Shown here: positions 1-8,001 of the stretch, piece by piece
Layout: the number at the start of each line of letters is the position of its first letter
Position numbering within the stretch: position 1 is the stretch's first letter
DNA from: Desulfobacteraceae bacterium
Lineage (GTDB): Bacteria; Desulfobacterota; Desulfobacteria; Desulfobacterales; Desulfobacteraceae
NCBI GenBank assembly: GCA_004796375.1
Contig: QZLA01000027.1
Location: 1-40,072, forward strand
Direction: 5' to 3'
Length of the DNA: 40,072 nt
The notes under the pieces: model-generated
The model's database searches: none
The model's input: only the letters and a program-made list of their open reading frames with translations
Told to the model about the DNA's origin: nothing
Position numbers and translations under genes: made by a program

Positions 1-333
1 CCCGACATGGAGGGCCATATCAATATTCTGTTTGGATAAAAGATTCACACCCTGTTCAAGGGCGGCATAGGCCTGTTCCAGATTTTGGGTACCGGTCTGG
101 TCTCCGATAATCCCGATCCGGATCGGGCCGGATGGGCTGTTTTCTGCAAGGCCCATGCAGGGGATGCAAAACAACATAAACACCAGGGCAAGGGTCACCA
201 TGGTCACCCACCTTAAAAAAAAGGTCACCCCGAGAACGAGTCCGCCCCGGATAAAACCGGTGTAACAGCCCGCTACCAGGCACCGACCGTTGTCCAGCAT
301 ACTGCACTCAACATCTCGGTGTTTATATCCCAT
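1..333 (-). CDS. Metallophosphoesterase-like exported protein, N-terminal part (runs off left edge)
   Basis: Reading the minus strand from an ATG at 333 gives 111 codons open to the window edge. A good Shine-Dalgarno (GGAGA at about 339-343) precedes the ATG. The first ~65 residues contain a hydrophobic stretch ending near CMGLAENS, which looks like a signal or anchor. It is followed by PIRIGIIGDQTGTQ and later DMALHVG at the edge. An IGD-x-TG opening and a D-x-x-LHVGD motif are typical of the first two metal-ligand blocks of calcineurin-like phosphoesterases. An internal ATG at 201 is an alternative start directly at the signal peptide, but its upstream region shows no clear ribosome site. 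Family assignment rests on about 45 mature residues only; the C-terminus lies outside the window, so substrate cannot be judged. Confidence 0.55.
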   Translation of the reverse strand, partial: MGYKHRDVECSMLDNGRCLVAGCYTGFIRGGLVLGVTFFLRWVTMVTLALVFMLFCIPCMGLAENSPSGPIRIGIIGDQTGTQNLEQAYAALEQGVNLLSKQNIDMALHVG

Positions 334-694
334 TATCTTCTCCTATCGGTTTTCCCAGACTTCAAATAAAGAAGCCCCGGGTTAATTTCCCAAAAGAAAA
401 ATAGCCATGAGCTTTACCATCGTTCATGATGCTGTTGCTTCACCATACAGGTATCTGGATGCTATGTCCCAAATGTTTGAAAAAAACTTAATCGGATTGC
501 AATTGAGAGTCAATATGGTTTTATGCTTGTGTATTCCGGGTGCTGTCGTTCTGGGTTGAATCGATGAGGGATGATGATATCCCGGCAGATGAAGGTTACG
601 GTTTAAAAACATACATCTTCCTGAATTTTAACTTTGAAAAAAGGTCTATTTCTATTATAACCGAATCACCCAATATATGTGCGGAGGTGACACG
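334..694. other. Intergenic region between divergent genes
   Basis: This is an A+T-rich spacer between the divergent phosphoesterase-like gene and the thioesterase gene. It holds a plausible sigma-70 promoter for the thioesterase (634-661). Short open frames exist on both strands: a 62-codon minus-strand frame at 424-612 and a 50-codon plus-strand frame at 407-559. Neither has a recognisable ribosome site or domain, and I treat both as chance. No RNA gene or repeat was recognised. Confidence 0.4.
634..661 (+). promoter_or_regulatory. Putative sigma-70 promoter of the thioesterase gene
   Basis: TTGAAA at 634-639 and TATAAC at 656-661 are separated by 16 bases, in an A+T-rich setting about 35 bases upstream of the start at 695. 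The match to the -35/-10 consensus is good, but no transcript evidence exists here. Confidence 0.4.
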
Positions 695-1165
695 ATGATT
701 GAAGGCATTTCATTCCAGGATCAGATTCCGAATAATCACTGCTTTGGCTGCGGTACTAAAAACCCTGACGGGCTTCAGATCAAGAGCTACTGGCGCAGTG
801 AGGATGAGGCGGTTTGCACCTTTACCCCTCTGGCCCATCATTGTGCCGGCCCCACCCATTATATGAACGGCGGGATCATTTCCACCCTGATCGACTGCCA
901 CAGTGTCTGTACCGCCATTGCCAAGGGTTACCAGATGGCCGGCCGCAGGATCGGTGAAGGGGAAACCATCTGGTATGTCACGGGCAAGCTGGAGGTGTCA
1001 TACATTCGACCGGTTCCCATTGATCAGGATGTTGAACTGATCGCCCGGATCGAAACCGCAAAAGAGAAGAAAATCACCCTGTCCTGTGAACTCTCATCCG
1101 AGGGTGATGTATGCGCCCAGAGCCAGATCATAGCCGTCCGGGTGCCGGTTTCCTGGTTCGGTTAG
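695..1165 (+). CDS. PaaI-family hotdog-fold acyl-CoA thioesterase
   Basis: A protein of 156 residues, the usual size for a single hotdog domain. The N-terminus has the NNHCFGCGTKNPDGL block seen in PaaI/THEM4-like thioesterases. It is followed by HHCAGPTHYMNGGIISTLID, where the G-G-x-x-x-T-L-x-D helix start is the classic hotdog catalytic region. A later GKLEVSYIRPVP strand also fits the family. These enzymes hydrolyse acyl-CoA thioesters in the cytoplasm; the actual acyl group cannot be told. The frame is open from an ATG at 677, but a strong GGAGGTGA at 682-689 lies between that ATG and the one at 695, so 695 is chosen. It is monocistronic, with a promoter at 634-661. A 177-base gap without an obvious terminator separates it from the next gene. 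Confidence 0.85.
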   Translation: MIEGISFQDQIPNNHCFGCGTKNPDGLQIKSYWRSEDEAVCTFTPLAHHCAGPTHYMNGGIISTLIDCHSVCTAIAKGYQMAGRRIGEGETIWYVTGKLEVSYIRPVPIDQDVELIARIETAKEKKITLSCELSSEGDVCAQSQIIAVRVPVSWFG

Positions 1166-1342
1166 GCCGTTCAGGCAGCACACCGGCTGAAGGTCAATTC
1201 ATGGACATGTCTCTGGTGGCGTGCATTTAAATCATCAAAAATCACATCCAAACACAATCTTAACAAAAGCTGATTAATGTATGGCTGTTGAGAAACAGTA
1301 ATACTGATGCATGTGCAGAAAACTGCAATCAAGGAGCAACCC

Positions 1343-3043
1343 ATGAAAAATCGTTTGGTCCGCCTGTTTCTTCTGTTGGCCATATTCGTCATGCTGGCAG
1401 TTCTCCCGGCCTGCTCGGATGACCCAAAACAGGCAGTACAGGAAAAACAGACCGCTTCAACACCTGCTTCACCGTCTTCAGAATCCTTTCTGATCTATGC
1501 CGGCTCTGAAATGAGCGGGCTTGCCCCAATGATCATGAAATGGGCAAAGAAAAAAGATATTGACCTCAGGATCGAATACAAAGGGTCCATAGACATGATG
1601 CGCATGATGGCCGACGGCACCAATACGCCTGTAGATGCCTACTGGCCGGCCCACACCATCTGGTTCATCCTGGGGGATACGCAGCACAAGATTAAAAATA
1701 AACGCAGTATCATGGTCTCTCCCATTGTGGCCGGTCTCAAAAAAAGCAAGGTTGAGGAACTGGGCTGGGACACAAGAAGCCCGGATCTCGAAGAGTTCCT
1801 TGCAGCTGCCCGTGACGGAAAATTTAAATACGCCAAAACCAGTTCCACCCAATCCAACTCAGGTGCTCTGTTTCACCTGGCAGCCTGGTGGGTGTTTGCC
1901 GGCAAGCCGGACAACTGGACCATGGATATCGTAAAAGACAAGGAAATCCAGGAAAAGGCCAGGGAGATGGAGGCCACTGTCGCCTCAACTTCAGGCAGTT
2001 CAGGGTGGCTGAAATCAAAGATGATCCATGACATGGGGCAACTGGACGGTATGATCAATTATGAGGCCATGATCTCTGAGGCCAACATTGGCTGGACAAG
2101 TGTGGACAAGCATACGGGTAAGGAGGTGAAACACAAGGGCCTGATCCAGAAGGGGGAAGAGCCCCTTCATGTGGTTTACCTGTCAGATGCCACCATGATG
2201 GCGGATCACCCCCTGGGGTATGTGGATAAAGGCAACTCGGCCAAGGCCGGAATATTTGAAGAACTCCAGGCCTATCTGCTGACCCCCAAGGCCCAGAAAA
2301 AAATGATCCGGTTGGGTCGCCGGAACCGTCTGTTGGGGATGGATGCCTCTCTGGCAGACAAAAACGCGTTTAATCCGGATCAGGGATTTGATGTCTCCCG
2401 GGTGATTGCACCGATCCAGCCGCCCAGGGAAGAGGTGCTTACGGCCATCCTGGATCTTTACCAGGAAAAGGTAAGAAAACCCTCGGCCACTTTCTGGGTC
2501 ATTGACGACTCCGGGTCCATGTACAAGAACGGTGGCAAACAGGCGGTCCAGGAGGCCATGTCCATCCTGCTCACGCCTGCCAAAGCCCGACAGTTTAAAT
2601 TGCAGCCCACATCCAAGGATATCCACGTCATCATCCCCTTCAGCAACATCCAGGGAGACCCGATCATTGCCCAGGGGAATGACCCTGCCGTTCTGGAGGA
2701 TCTGATGGAAAAGGTCAGGAGCATCCGGCTGGGCGGGGGAACCAACATGTATTCCGGGGTGATCTCGGCATTAAGCCTGATAAAGACCAGGGAACAGGAT
2801 ATCCAGGGGCACTTTCCAGCCATTGCCGTGCTGTCCGACGGTGTGTCCAAAGGCGCACTAAGCGCGGTACTGCAAGCCGCTGATGAACTGGGGATGTCCG
2901 ATATTCCCATCCATACCCTGAGTTTCGGTACGGATGTGGACGAACGCCAGCTCAAGGAGATGGCGGATCAATGCGGCGGGCGGTATTTCAGCGGTAAAAC
3001 AGATGTGGCCAAAGCCTTTCGGAAGATGAAAGGGTATAATTAA
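1343..3043 (+). CDS. Lipoprotein with binding-protein-like domain and C-terminal von Willebrand A domain
   Basis: A 566-residue protein. The start at 1343 follows AAGGAG and opens a lipoprotein signal peptide with lipobox LPAC; an upstream in-frame ATG at 1307 lacks these. Residues ~45-370 resemble a periplasmic solute-binding fold, with FLIYAGSEMSG, a KGSIDMM segment, YWP near 100 and SNSG at 171-174. From ~380 a vWA domain begins: WVIDDSGSM carries the MIDAS D388-x-S-x-S, LGGGTN provides the later conserved Thr, and VLSDG the second Asp. Such domains bind a metal ion and mediate protein contacts. It is the first gene of a four-gene operon with spacings of 15, 22 and 40 bases. The SBP-vWA architecture recurs in databases without an assigned role. 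Location is the outer face of a membrane; its ligand is unknown. Confidence 0.85.
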   Translation: MKNRLVRLFLLLAIFVMLAVLPACSDDPKQAVQEKQTASTPASPSSESFLIYAGSEMSGLAPMIMKWAKKKDIDLRIEYKGSIDMMRMMADGTNTPVDAYWPAHTIWFILGDTQHKIKNKRSIMVSPIVAGLKKSKVEELGWDTRSPDLEEFLAAARDGKFKYAKTSSTQSNSGALFHLAAWWVFAGKPDNWTMDIVKDKEIQEKAREMEATVASTSGSSGWLKSKMIHDMGQLDGMINYEAMISEANIGWTSVDKHTGKEVKHKGLIQKGEEPLHVVYLSDATMMADHPLGYVDKGNSAKAGIFEELQAYLLTPKAQKKMIRLGRRNRLLGMDASLADKNAFNPDQGFDVSRVIAPIQPPREEVLTAILDLYQEKVRKPSATFWVIDDSGSMYKNGGKQAVQEAMSILLTPAKARQFKLQPTSKDIHVIIPFSNIQGDPIIAQGNDPAVLEDLMEKVRSIRLGGGTNMYSGVISALSLIKTREQDIQGHFPAIAVLSDGVSKGALSAVLQAADELGMSDIPIHTLSFGTDVDERQLKEMADQCGGRYFSGKTDVAKAFRKMKGYN

Positions 3044-3058
3044 TAAGGAGCGTGTTTC

Positions 3059-3682
3059 ATGAAGGTCAGTTGGAAGCTGAATATGATCATTTCTGCAGCC
3101 GTCACTGTAGGTGCATTCCTGGCAGCGGATCGACTGCTGGAGTTTAAGTGGTGGGTGGATACCATCATTGCGTTGGTCTTTGGCGGGATTGTGAACCAGT
3201 TGATCCTGCAGGATAAAAAAGAGGACCATGAAATTGAGATGGTTCCGGGGCTGACGCGGCAGGAGTTCAAGGAATCCATGGCAATTGGAAAAGACTGGAC
3301 GCGAAAAATGGATAGACTGGCTAAAAGCCTGGAAAAAAGCCATGCAAGGATAGCTGTTGATCTTCATGATATCAGCGATATGGTGGCGACCCTGTTCAAG
3401 AATTTTGAGACCGATCCCAAAGACCTGGTCACAACCGATGCCCGACGGCTGATCAATGACCATCTGCCGAGAGCACACCGGTTTATTGAGGCATATGTCA
3501 CATTGCGGCAGGCCCAGCGCCTTTCCGACAATGAACAGGAAAAACTCACCGCTATGGAGGACAAGATTACCACCATAAAAGAGAGCTTTGCCAAACACCT
3601 GGAAGGGTTCAGAAATAACGATTTTACAGCACTCGCCATTGAAGGGGAGACCATGGAAACCATTTACAATTTGGATATATAA
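3059..3682 (+). CDS. XpaC-like membrane protein (TelA partner)
   Basis: A 207-residue protein starting at an ATG after AAGGAG. The first ~50 residues hold two short hydrophobic segments (NMIISAAVTVGAFLAADRLL and WWVDTIIALVFGGIVNQLIL). The remainder is charged, helical and probably cytoplasmic. The arrangement and the C-terminal helical region resemble XpaC, a family named for hydrolysis of 5-bromo-4-chloroindolyl phosphate but without a firm enzymatic role. XpaC and TelA genes are frequently adjacent, and a TelA gene lies two genes downstream, which supports the call. No catalytic motif is visible. A coiled-coil scaffold that brings TelA to the membrane is one possible role, but that is inference. 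Confidence 0.6.
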   Translation: MKVSWKLNMIISAAVTVGAFLAADRLLEFKWWVDTIIALVFGGIVNQLILQDKKEDHEIEMVPGLTRQEFKESMAIGKDWTRKMDRLAKSLEKSHARIAVDLHDISDMVATLFKNFETDPKDLVTTDARRLINDHLPRAHRFIEAYVTLRQAQRLSDNEQEKLTAMEDKITTIKESFAKHLEGFRNNDFTALAIEGETMETIYNLDI

Positions 3683-3704
3683 GCGGATTTGTGAGGAGGA
3701 ATCA

Positions 3705-4814
3705 ATGAACACAAAAAGTATGATCGGTATCCTGCTTGCGCTGGCAGTGATCGGCGGTATCGTGGCATTCCAGTTCCTGGGTGATTCAGGCGTGCTCAAG
3801 GAGGTCAAGCTCGAAAAGATCACCTTCAAGGGATATGTGGGTGGCGAGAAAATGGGATTTCTGGCCAATGAAAAAGTGATCAAAATATTGGATAAAAAAC
3901 ACCGGATCACCATTGATGCCCATAAAAAAGGCAGCGTGGATATGGTCAAGGGACAGCAGTACAGGGGCAGTGATATCGATTTCTACTGGCCGTCCAATTT
4001 TGTGTGTGTGGAGTGGTTCAAGAATACCGGCGGACTCGCCAAGCATGCCGATGTGATTTTCAACTCTCCCATCGTGATCTACTGTCCGGACAAAGTGGCG
4101 GATGCCCTGATCGACCTGGGAATCGTTACGGTCCAGGAAAATATTCACTATATTGTGGATTTCCCCAAGCTGGTTGAGCTGACCGTAGCTGGCACCAAAT
4201 GGAAAGACATTAACCTGCCCTTGATCCCGGGAACGGTCAAGATCCTGTCCACCGATCCTTCCCACAGCAATAGCGGGAATATTTTCTACGGCCTGCTGGC
4301 CAATATCCTCCACGGGGATGTGGTCAGCCCGGCCAGCATTGATAATGTATTGCCCAGCATCAAAGAATATTATGACCGCATGGGATTTCAGCACAAATCC
4401 TCAGGCGATATTTTCGATCTGTTTATTTCCAATCCCTATACGTATCCATTACTGGTAGGCTATGAAAATCAGCTCATTGAATATGCGATTCAGAACAGCG
4501 ATGACTATACCATCGAGTTTTTAAAGAAAAATATCCGTACGCTGTATCCGCAGCCCACGGTGTGGAGTTCCCACCCGCTGATTACGGTGAATGATAAGGG
4601 GCAGCGGCTGATCGATGCCCTGAAGGATCCTGAGATCCAGCAGGTTGCCTGGGAGCTGCACGGGTTCAGGTCCAGCACCAAGGGGGTCAGGAATGATCCG
4701 TCCAAACACCGGGTGGCCGGCCTGCCAGAGGTGATTACGTCCATTATCCAGATGCCTTCGGCACAGACCATGGACATGATCCTGTCCAGCATTAAACCGG
4801 GTCTGCAAAATTGA
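3705..4814 (+). CDS. Membrane-anchored binding-protein-like protein
   Basis: A 369-residue protein. The frame is open from 3588 inside the preceding gene, but GAGGAGGA just before the ATG at 3705 and the hydrophobic N-terminus that follows (IGILLALAVIGGIVAFQFLG) fix the start. No cleavage site is obvious, so it may stay anchored and face the periplasm. The body shares motifs with the first gene of this operon: KGSVDM, FYWP (Tyr94), SPIV and HSNSG (188-191). It therefore appears to be a paralogue of that lipoprotein's binding domain without the vWA part. No permease genes are nearby, so a sensing or scaffolding role is more likely than transport. I cannot name the ligand. Confidence 0.7.
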   Translation: MNTKSMIGILLALAVIGGIVAFQFLGDSGVLKEVKLEKITFKGYVGGEKMGFLANEKVIKILDKKHRITIDAHKKGSVDMVKGQQYRGSDIDFYWPSNFVCVEWFKNTGGLAKHADVIFNSPIVIYCPDKVADALIDLGIVTVQENIHYIVDFPKLVELTVAGTKWKDINLPLIPGTVKILSTDPSHSNSGNIFYGLLANILHGDVVSPASIDNVLPSIKEYYDRMGFQHKSSGDIFDLFISNPYTYPLLVGYENQLIEYAIQNSDDYTIEFLKKNIRTLYPQPTVWSSHPLITVNDKGQRLIDALKDPEIQQVAWELHGFRSSTKGVRNDPSKHRVAGLPEVITSIIQMPSAQTMDMILSSIKPGLQN

Positions 4815-4854
4815 TCAATTCATAGAAAAAAATATCATAAAATGAGGAGGGACC

Positions 4855-6099
4855 ATGTCTGACAATGAATTTAACCTGCTGGATGAAATCAATGCCAGGA
4901 AAACCGCACAAACCGCAGCCGCACCCACCCAGCCGGCAGCGTCTGCACCGGCTGCGGACATTCCATCAGCCCAGGTGAACCTGCCCGCATTAAGCGATTT
5001 GTCCATGCTCAAACCCCAACCCAATATCCTGACATATGACCAGCTGGATGAGTCCCAGCAGAAGGGTGCCCATGAGTATGCTGCCGCCGTTGATTTTGTG
5101 GACCGCAACAGCATCCGGTTTTACGGGTATAATGAAGAAAAAGCCATGTCGGATTTCCTGGACGAGCTTCTTGAAGGGATCAAGGCCAAGGACGCAGATC
5201 TGGCCGGTGAATTGATTATCGCCCTGAACCGGAACATTGATGACCTCAAGCTCAACAAGTTCCAGGATATCCTGGAGGGGAAAAGCAGCGGGGGGTTGTT
5301 TGGCCGCTTTAAAAGCAAGGCAAAGGAGCTGGCCCAGGTGATTCAGTTCCTGGTGGACCGCCAGAAGGATGTCAGGGCTCAGTTTGACAAGATGCAGATG
5401 CAGGCCGAAGGGGAGCGCAACACCCTGATCCAGGATAATACCAAATACCAGATGCTGCTGGATAGGACCATTGACCAGATTTCTGCGGTTATGCCCATCA
5501 TCGTGGGCGGACAGCTGGCACTGGAGCGCGGGGTAAAAGAATATGAGGCGTTGAAACAGCAGTCCATGGAGCAGTCTGCCAACACGCTTCTGGCCACCCA
5601 GGTCCAGGACATGGGTAACAACCTGGAAGCATTCAACCACCGCCTGGTCAACATTCAAATCTCGTTTACCAAACGGGCTGCGACCACCATCCCCAAGATC
5701 CGGGCGATCCAGGATGCCGTCAATATCGAGATGGACAATCTGGTGGACAAGATCATCTTTGTCATCCCGGCCCTTAAAGAAGCGATCATTGATATCGTGA
5801 CCACTGCACGCTTAAGAAAGCTGCAGATGGACAGGAAAGATGAGGAAGCGCTCTTGACCCGGGTCGAAGAGCTGCGCAACCGGACCATGGAGGATGCAAT
5901 TCTGGAATCCAAGCGGTCCCAGGGGGATTATGCCACCAAGATCGCCCTTCTCGTGTCCATGAAGGATACCCTGATATCCATCTGTGAAAACGGCCGGAAG
6001 ATCGTTGATGAAAACCGTATCAAACGTGAAGAGGCCATTGAAAGCCTGAAAACGGTTAAAAGTGAAATGGAAACCGCACTGAGGAACACTGCCGGGTAA
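4855..6099 (+). CDS. TelA-family toxic anion resistance protein
   Basis: A 414-residue soluble, mostly helical protein; the ATG at 4855 follows GAGGAGGG. After a ~50-residue Ala/Pro-rich leader comes the TelA body. Recognisable stretches are GLFGRFKSKAKELAQVIQFL, the LDRTIDQIS and QLALERG helices, and RAATTIPKIRAIQDAVNIEM with TTARLRKLQ. The length matches the usual ~370-420 residues. TelA homologues were linked to tellurite resistance in plasmid systems and occur in phage- and envelope-stress loci; the molecular activity is not settled. It is the last gene of the operon, 40 bases after the anchored binding-like protein. It ends 5 bases from a convergent gene, leaving no room for a separate terminator. 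Confidence 0.88.
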   Translation: MSDNEFNLLDEINARKTAQTAAAPTQPAASAPAADIPSAQVNLPALSDLSMLKPQPNILTYDQLDESQQKGAHEYAAAVDFVDRNSIRFYGYNEEKAMSDFLDELLEGIKAKDADLAGELIIALNRNIDDLKLNKFQDILEGKSSGGLFGRFKSKAKELAQVIQFLVDRQKDVRAQFDKMQMQAEGERNTLIQDNTKYQMLLDRTIDQISAVMPIIVGGQLALERGVKEYEALKQQSMEQSANTLLATQVQDMGNNLEAFNHRLVNIQISFTKRAATTIPKIRAIQDAVNIEMDNLVDKIIFVIPALKEAIIDIVTTARLRKLQMDRKDEEALLTRVEELRNRTMEDAILESKRSQGDYATKIALLVSMKDTLISICENGRKIVDENRIKREEAIESLKTVKSEMETALRNTAG

Positions 6100-6104
6100 T
6101 TGGT

Positions 6105-6890
6105 TTACTCCATACAGTTGTCAAATGTCAGATATCGGGTATGGGAGTACCGGTCTTCAAGGGCCTTCAAGTATCCGGTGGCCCTGGAAGTTTGTATAAA
6201 CCGGTTGAGCGTCTTCTGAAAGTGGGCATGGGTGTTCTGGATCTGGCAGACCAGTTCAAAACTCAGCAGGGGGTGTCTGGAGAATACAAACCGGTCCAGG
6301 GCAAAGTGGTTTGCTTCCATGGTCGGGGGGTCGGCGTGAATGTTGCCGAAACATGCATCGATACGCCGGGTTAACAGCATCTGGTAGAGTTGGGGAGTGC
6401 TTGCCACCCGGAACGCCGTAATTTTACCCGATGCCATGAGCGGGTCATACTGGCCATATCCGTTTCCAAGGATCACGCCCACCTGCCTGCCGAACAGGTC
6501 CTCAGGGTTCTGAAAGCAGAAGGTATCGCCTTTTCTCATAATGACATGGTCCGTGGTTTCCCAGATGGGATCGCTAAAGCAGAAGTTGTCCCGGAGTGGT
6601 TCCGGAATAAACATGATACTGTTAAGAGAAAAGGCATGGGCTTTTCCGGTTTTCATCCAGGCATCCATCCTCACCCGCGGCAGTTGGACTTTCTGGATGG
6701 AAAATGCGGGATGACGCTCCTCGAATCTTTTTAGAAAATCAATATACATGCCGGTGTTGAGATCTGGGGTGTAAAATGGCGGATAACCGCCGCCAAACAC
6801 CATGACAATCTCTTCGGCAGATACGGCACCCACTGATAGGATCATCAGCAGCAGGGCATGGAACAGTTTATTCCGCCATGGTTTTTTCAA
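6105..6890 (-). CDS. SBP_bac_3-type periplasmic ligand-binding protein
   Basis: An exported binding protein of about 262 residues. The long frame opens at 7004, but its first 38 codons overlap the upstream HD gene and have no signal-like character. A TTG at 6890 directly precedes KKPWRNKLFHALLLM and a signal peptide ending near GAVSA, so it is the preferred start; the RBS is weak. The mature part reads EIVMVFGGGYPPFYTPDLNTG and continues with RVRMDAWMKTGKAHAFSLNS and VGVILGNGYGQY, the usual two-lobe layout of family 3 amino-acid-type binding proteins. No transporter membrane or ATPase gene accompanies it. The 23-base overlap with the HD gene suggests translational coupling. Ligand unknown; an orphan sensor protein is possible. 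Confidence 0.72.
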   Translation of the reverse strand: MKKPWRNKLFHALLLMILSVGAVSAEEIVMVFGGGYPPFYTPDLNTGMYIDFLKRFEERHPAFSIQKVQLPRVRMDAWMKTGKAHAFSLNSIMFIPEPLRDNFCFSDPIWETTDHVIMRKGDTFCFQNPEDLFGRQVGVILGNGYGQYDPLMASGKITAFRVASTPQLYQMLLTRRIDACFGNIHADPPTMEANHFALDRFVFSRHPLLSFELVCQIQNTHAHFQKTLNRFIQTSRATGYLKALEDRYSHTRYLTFDNCME

Positions 6891-7683
6891 GTGTCCGGCC
6901 TTTACAGGGAATCCCCTGTTCAAGAAAATGGGTTGTGAATTCAAGCAGCCGCTCGATCTTGGCAGACCGTGGCAACGTAGAGATGATCCCGGGAATGTAG
7001 CCAAGCTCGGCCACCCGCTTTAATGCCGGCTCAAAGTTCAGGTCAAAGATCCAGGATATCTGCAGCAGTTTCAGATCGTTCAATGAGGTCAGGGTGGTAT
7101 TGTCGATCATTTCTTTATTGAACACCCTCTGGATCAATTCATCAGACATCTGTCCATTATCCTTCAAGTCCCAGGTGATGTACCCCTCACTGTCCTGTGG
7201 GTTGTGAAGATACAGGTCGGTCATTACCTTGAGAATGTCCATTTTGTCGGCATCCCTGAGCAGCCGGGTCAGCCACAACGTATCGGGATCCAGCCGAGGG
7301 TGCAGGCTCAGTACATTGTGCAGGGCCACCGCCTTGATGATCCGGCTTTTTTCAGTCCGCGTCAGGGGGTTCAACAGGCGGTGTTCATGGATGACCCGGA
7401 CACCTAATACCGCATGGTTGGCCGAGATCCGGTCTGAGAAAGTCCCAAAGGTATCATACTGGATAAACCGCCCGATATCATGGAGCAGGGCGCTTGTCTT
7501 TGCTGTAAACAGAGTGTTTTCATCTTTGTTCAGGGCCTTGCACAGATATTCAATATTGGCACAGACCCGGCGGGTATGTTCGATTTTTAGCCGATGAGGT
7601 GCCGGATCCGCGGCACTACTGACAAACTGCCGGGTATATCCATCAAAAAACTGTGCAATACGGTCAAATTCCAGGGGGGTCAT
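6868..7683 (-). CDS. HD-domain metal-dependent phosphohydrolase
   Basis: A 271-residue cytoplasmic protein. The metal-binding HD signature is visible: His in RLKIEHTRRV, the HD pair in SALLHDIGRFIQYD, a further His in VALHNVL, and the Asp in LRDADKMDIL. That order matches HD phosphohydrolases acting on nucleotides or similar phosphoesters. Substrate is not deducible; no GYP motif of c-di-GMP phosphodiesterases is present. It is the first gene of a two-gene unit with the exported binding protein, whose start lies inside its last codons. It is divergent from the formate dehydrogenase operon, with a 318-base spacer. Confidence 0.8.
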   Translation of the reverse strand: MTPLEFDRIAQFFDGYTRQFVSSAADPAPHRLKIEHTRRVCANIEYLCKALNKDENTLFTAKTSALLHDIGRFIQYDTFGTFSDRISANHAVLGVRVIHEHRLLNPLTRTEKSRIIKAVALHNVLSLHPRLDPDTLWLTRLLRDADKMDILKVMTDLYLHNPQDSEGYITWDLKDNGQMSDELIQRVFNKEMIDNTTLTSLNDLKLLQISWIFDLNFEPALKRVAELGYIPGIISTLPRSAKIERLLEFTTHFLEQGIPCKGRTLEKTMAE

Positions 7684-8001
7684 ATCATCTGGTCCAGCTG
7701 TGTCGTCATGTTACGCCATTTTCAATTTTCTATAGAATCTGGGGGATAAAGCTATGGGTATTTGATACGAAAATCAACGCGATGTCAAGCTTTTCAAGCG
7801 ATTGTATCCTGTCCCGTACCCGGGTTGTAACTTTTTTGTAACCCCCTTGTGCTATGGACCTGACATTAAAAGGTTGAATAGGGATTGTGGAAAGCGATCT
7901 GTCTTTGAGCCGTCTGGCGCGGGCATCTCCTTGAAACTTGAAGGCAGGGCTTTCCACAATACTTAAATGTCAATACCTAACAAGCCAAGGAGGCATTTTC
8001 G
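7684..8001. other. Divergent intergenic region, HD gene / formate dehydrogenase operon
   Basis: A 318-base regulatory spacer. It contains a 12-base perfect inverted repeat in two widely spaced arms (listed separately), a TTGAAACTTGAA direct repeat at 7931-7942, and a G+C-bounded T-rich element around 7822-7846 (GGGTT...AACCC). A possible -35/-10 pair is TTGAAA at 7931 with CACAAT at 7955-7960. The fdhA ribosome site AAGGAGG lies at about 7987-7993. No small gene was found. Confidence 0.45.
7884..7960. promoter_or_regulatory. Long-spaced 12-bp perfect inverted repeat upstream of fdhA
   Basis: ATTGTGGAAAGC at 7884-7895 is the exact reverse complement of GCTTTCCACAAT at 7949-7960, with a 53-base spacer. 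It lies 42 bases upstream of the fdhA start. It could be two halves of a regulator site that loops DNA, or the closing stem of a leader RNA. The right arm overlaps a possible -10 element. Function is inferred only from symmetry and position. Confidence 0.4.

Noticed and set aside
424..612. 62-codon minus-strand frame in the first intergenic region
   Set aside because: No ribosome site, no domain, and it lies in an A+T-rich promoter region.
3588..3704. Longer start of the anchored binding-like protein
   Set aside because: These codons overlap the XpaC-like gene in another frame; GAGGAGGA and the hydrophobic N-terminus favour 3705.
2858..3949. 363-codon open frame on the minus strand
   Set aside because: It is antisense to the vWA lipoprotein, XpaC-like and anchored binding genes, which have domains, ribosome sites and tight operon spacing; the minus-strand product has no recognisable motif.
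6891..7004. Longer start of the family 3 binding protein
   Set aside because: It would place 38 non-signal residues ahead of a good signal peptide and overlap the HD gene by 137 bases.
7910..7940. Possible sigma-54 promoter (CTGGCGCGGG...) ahead of fdhA
   Set aside because: The GG of a -24-like element is present, but no GC occurs at the required spacing for -12.
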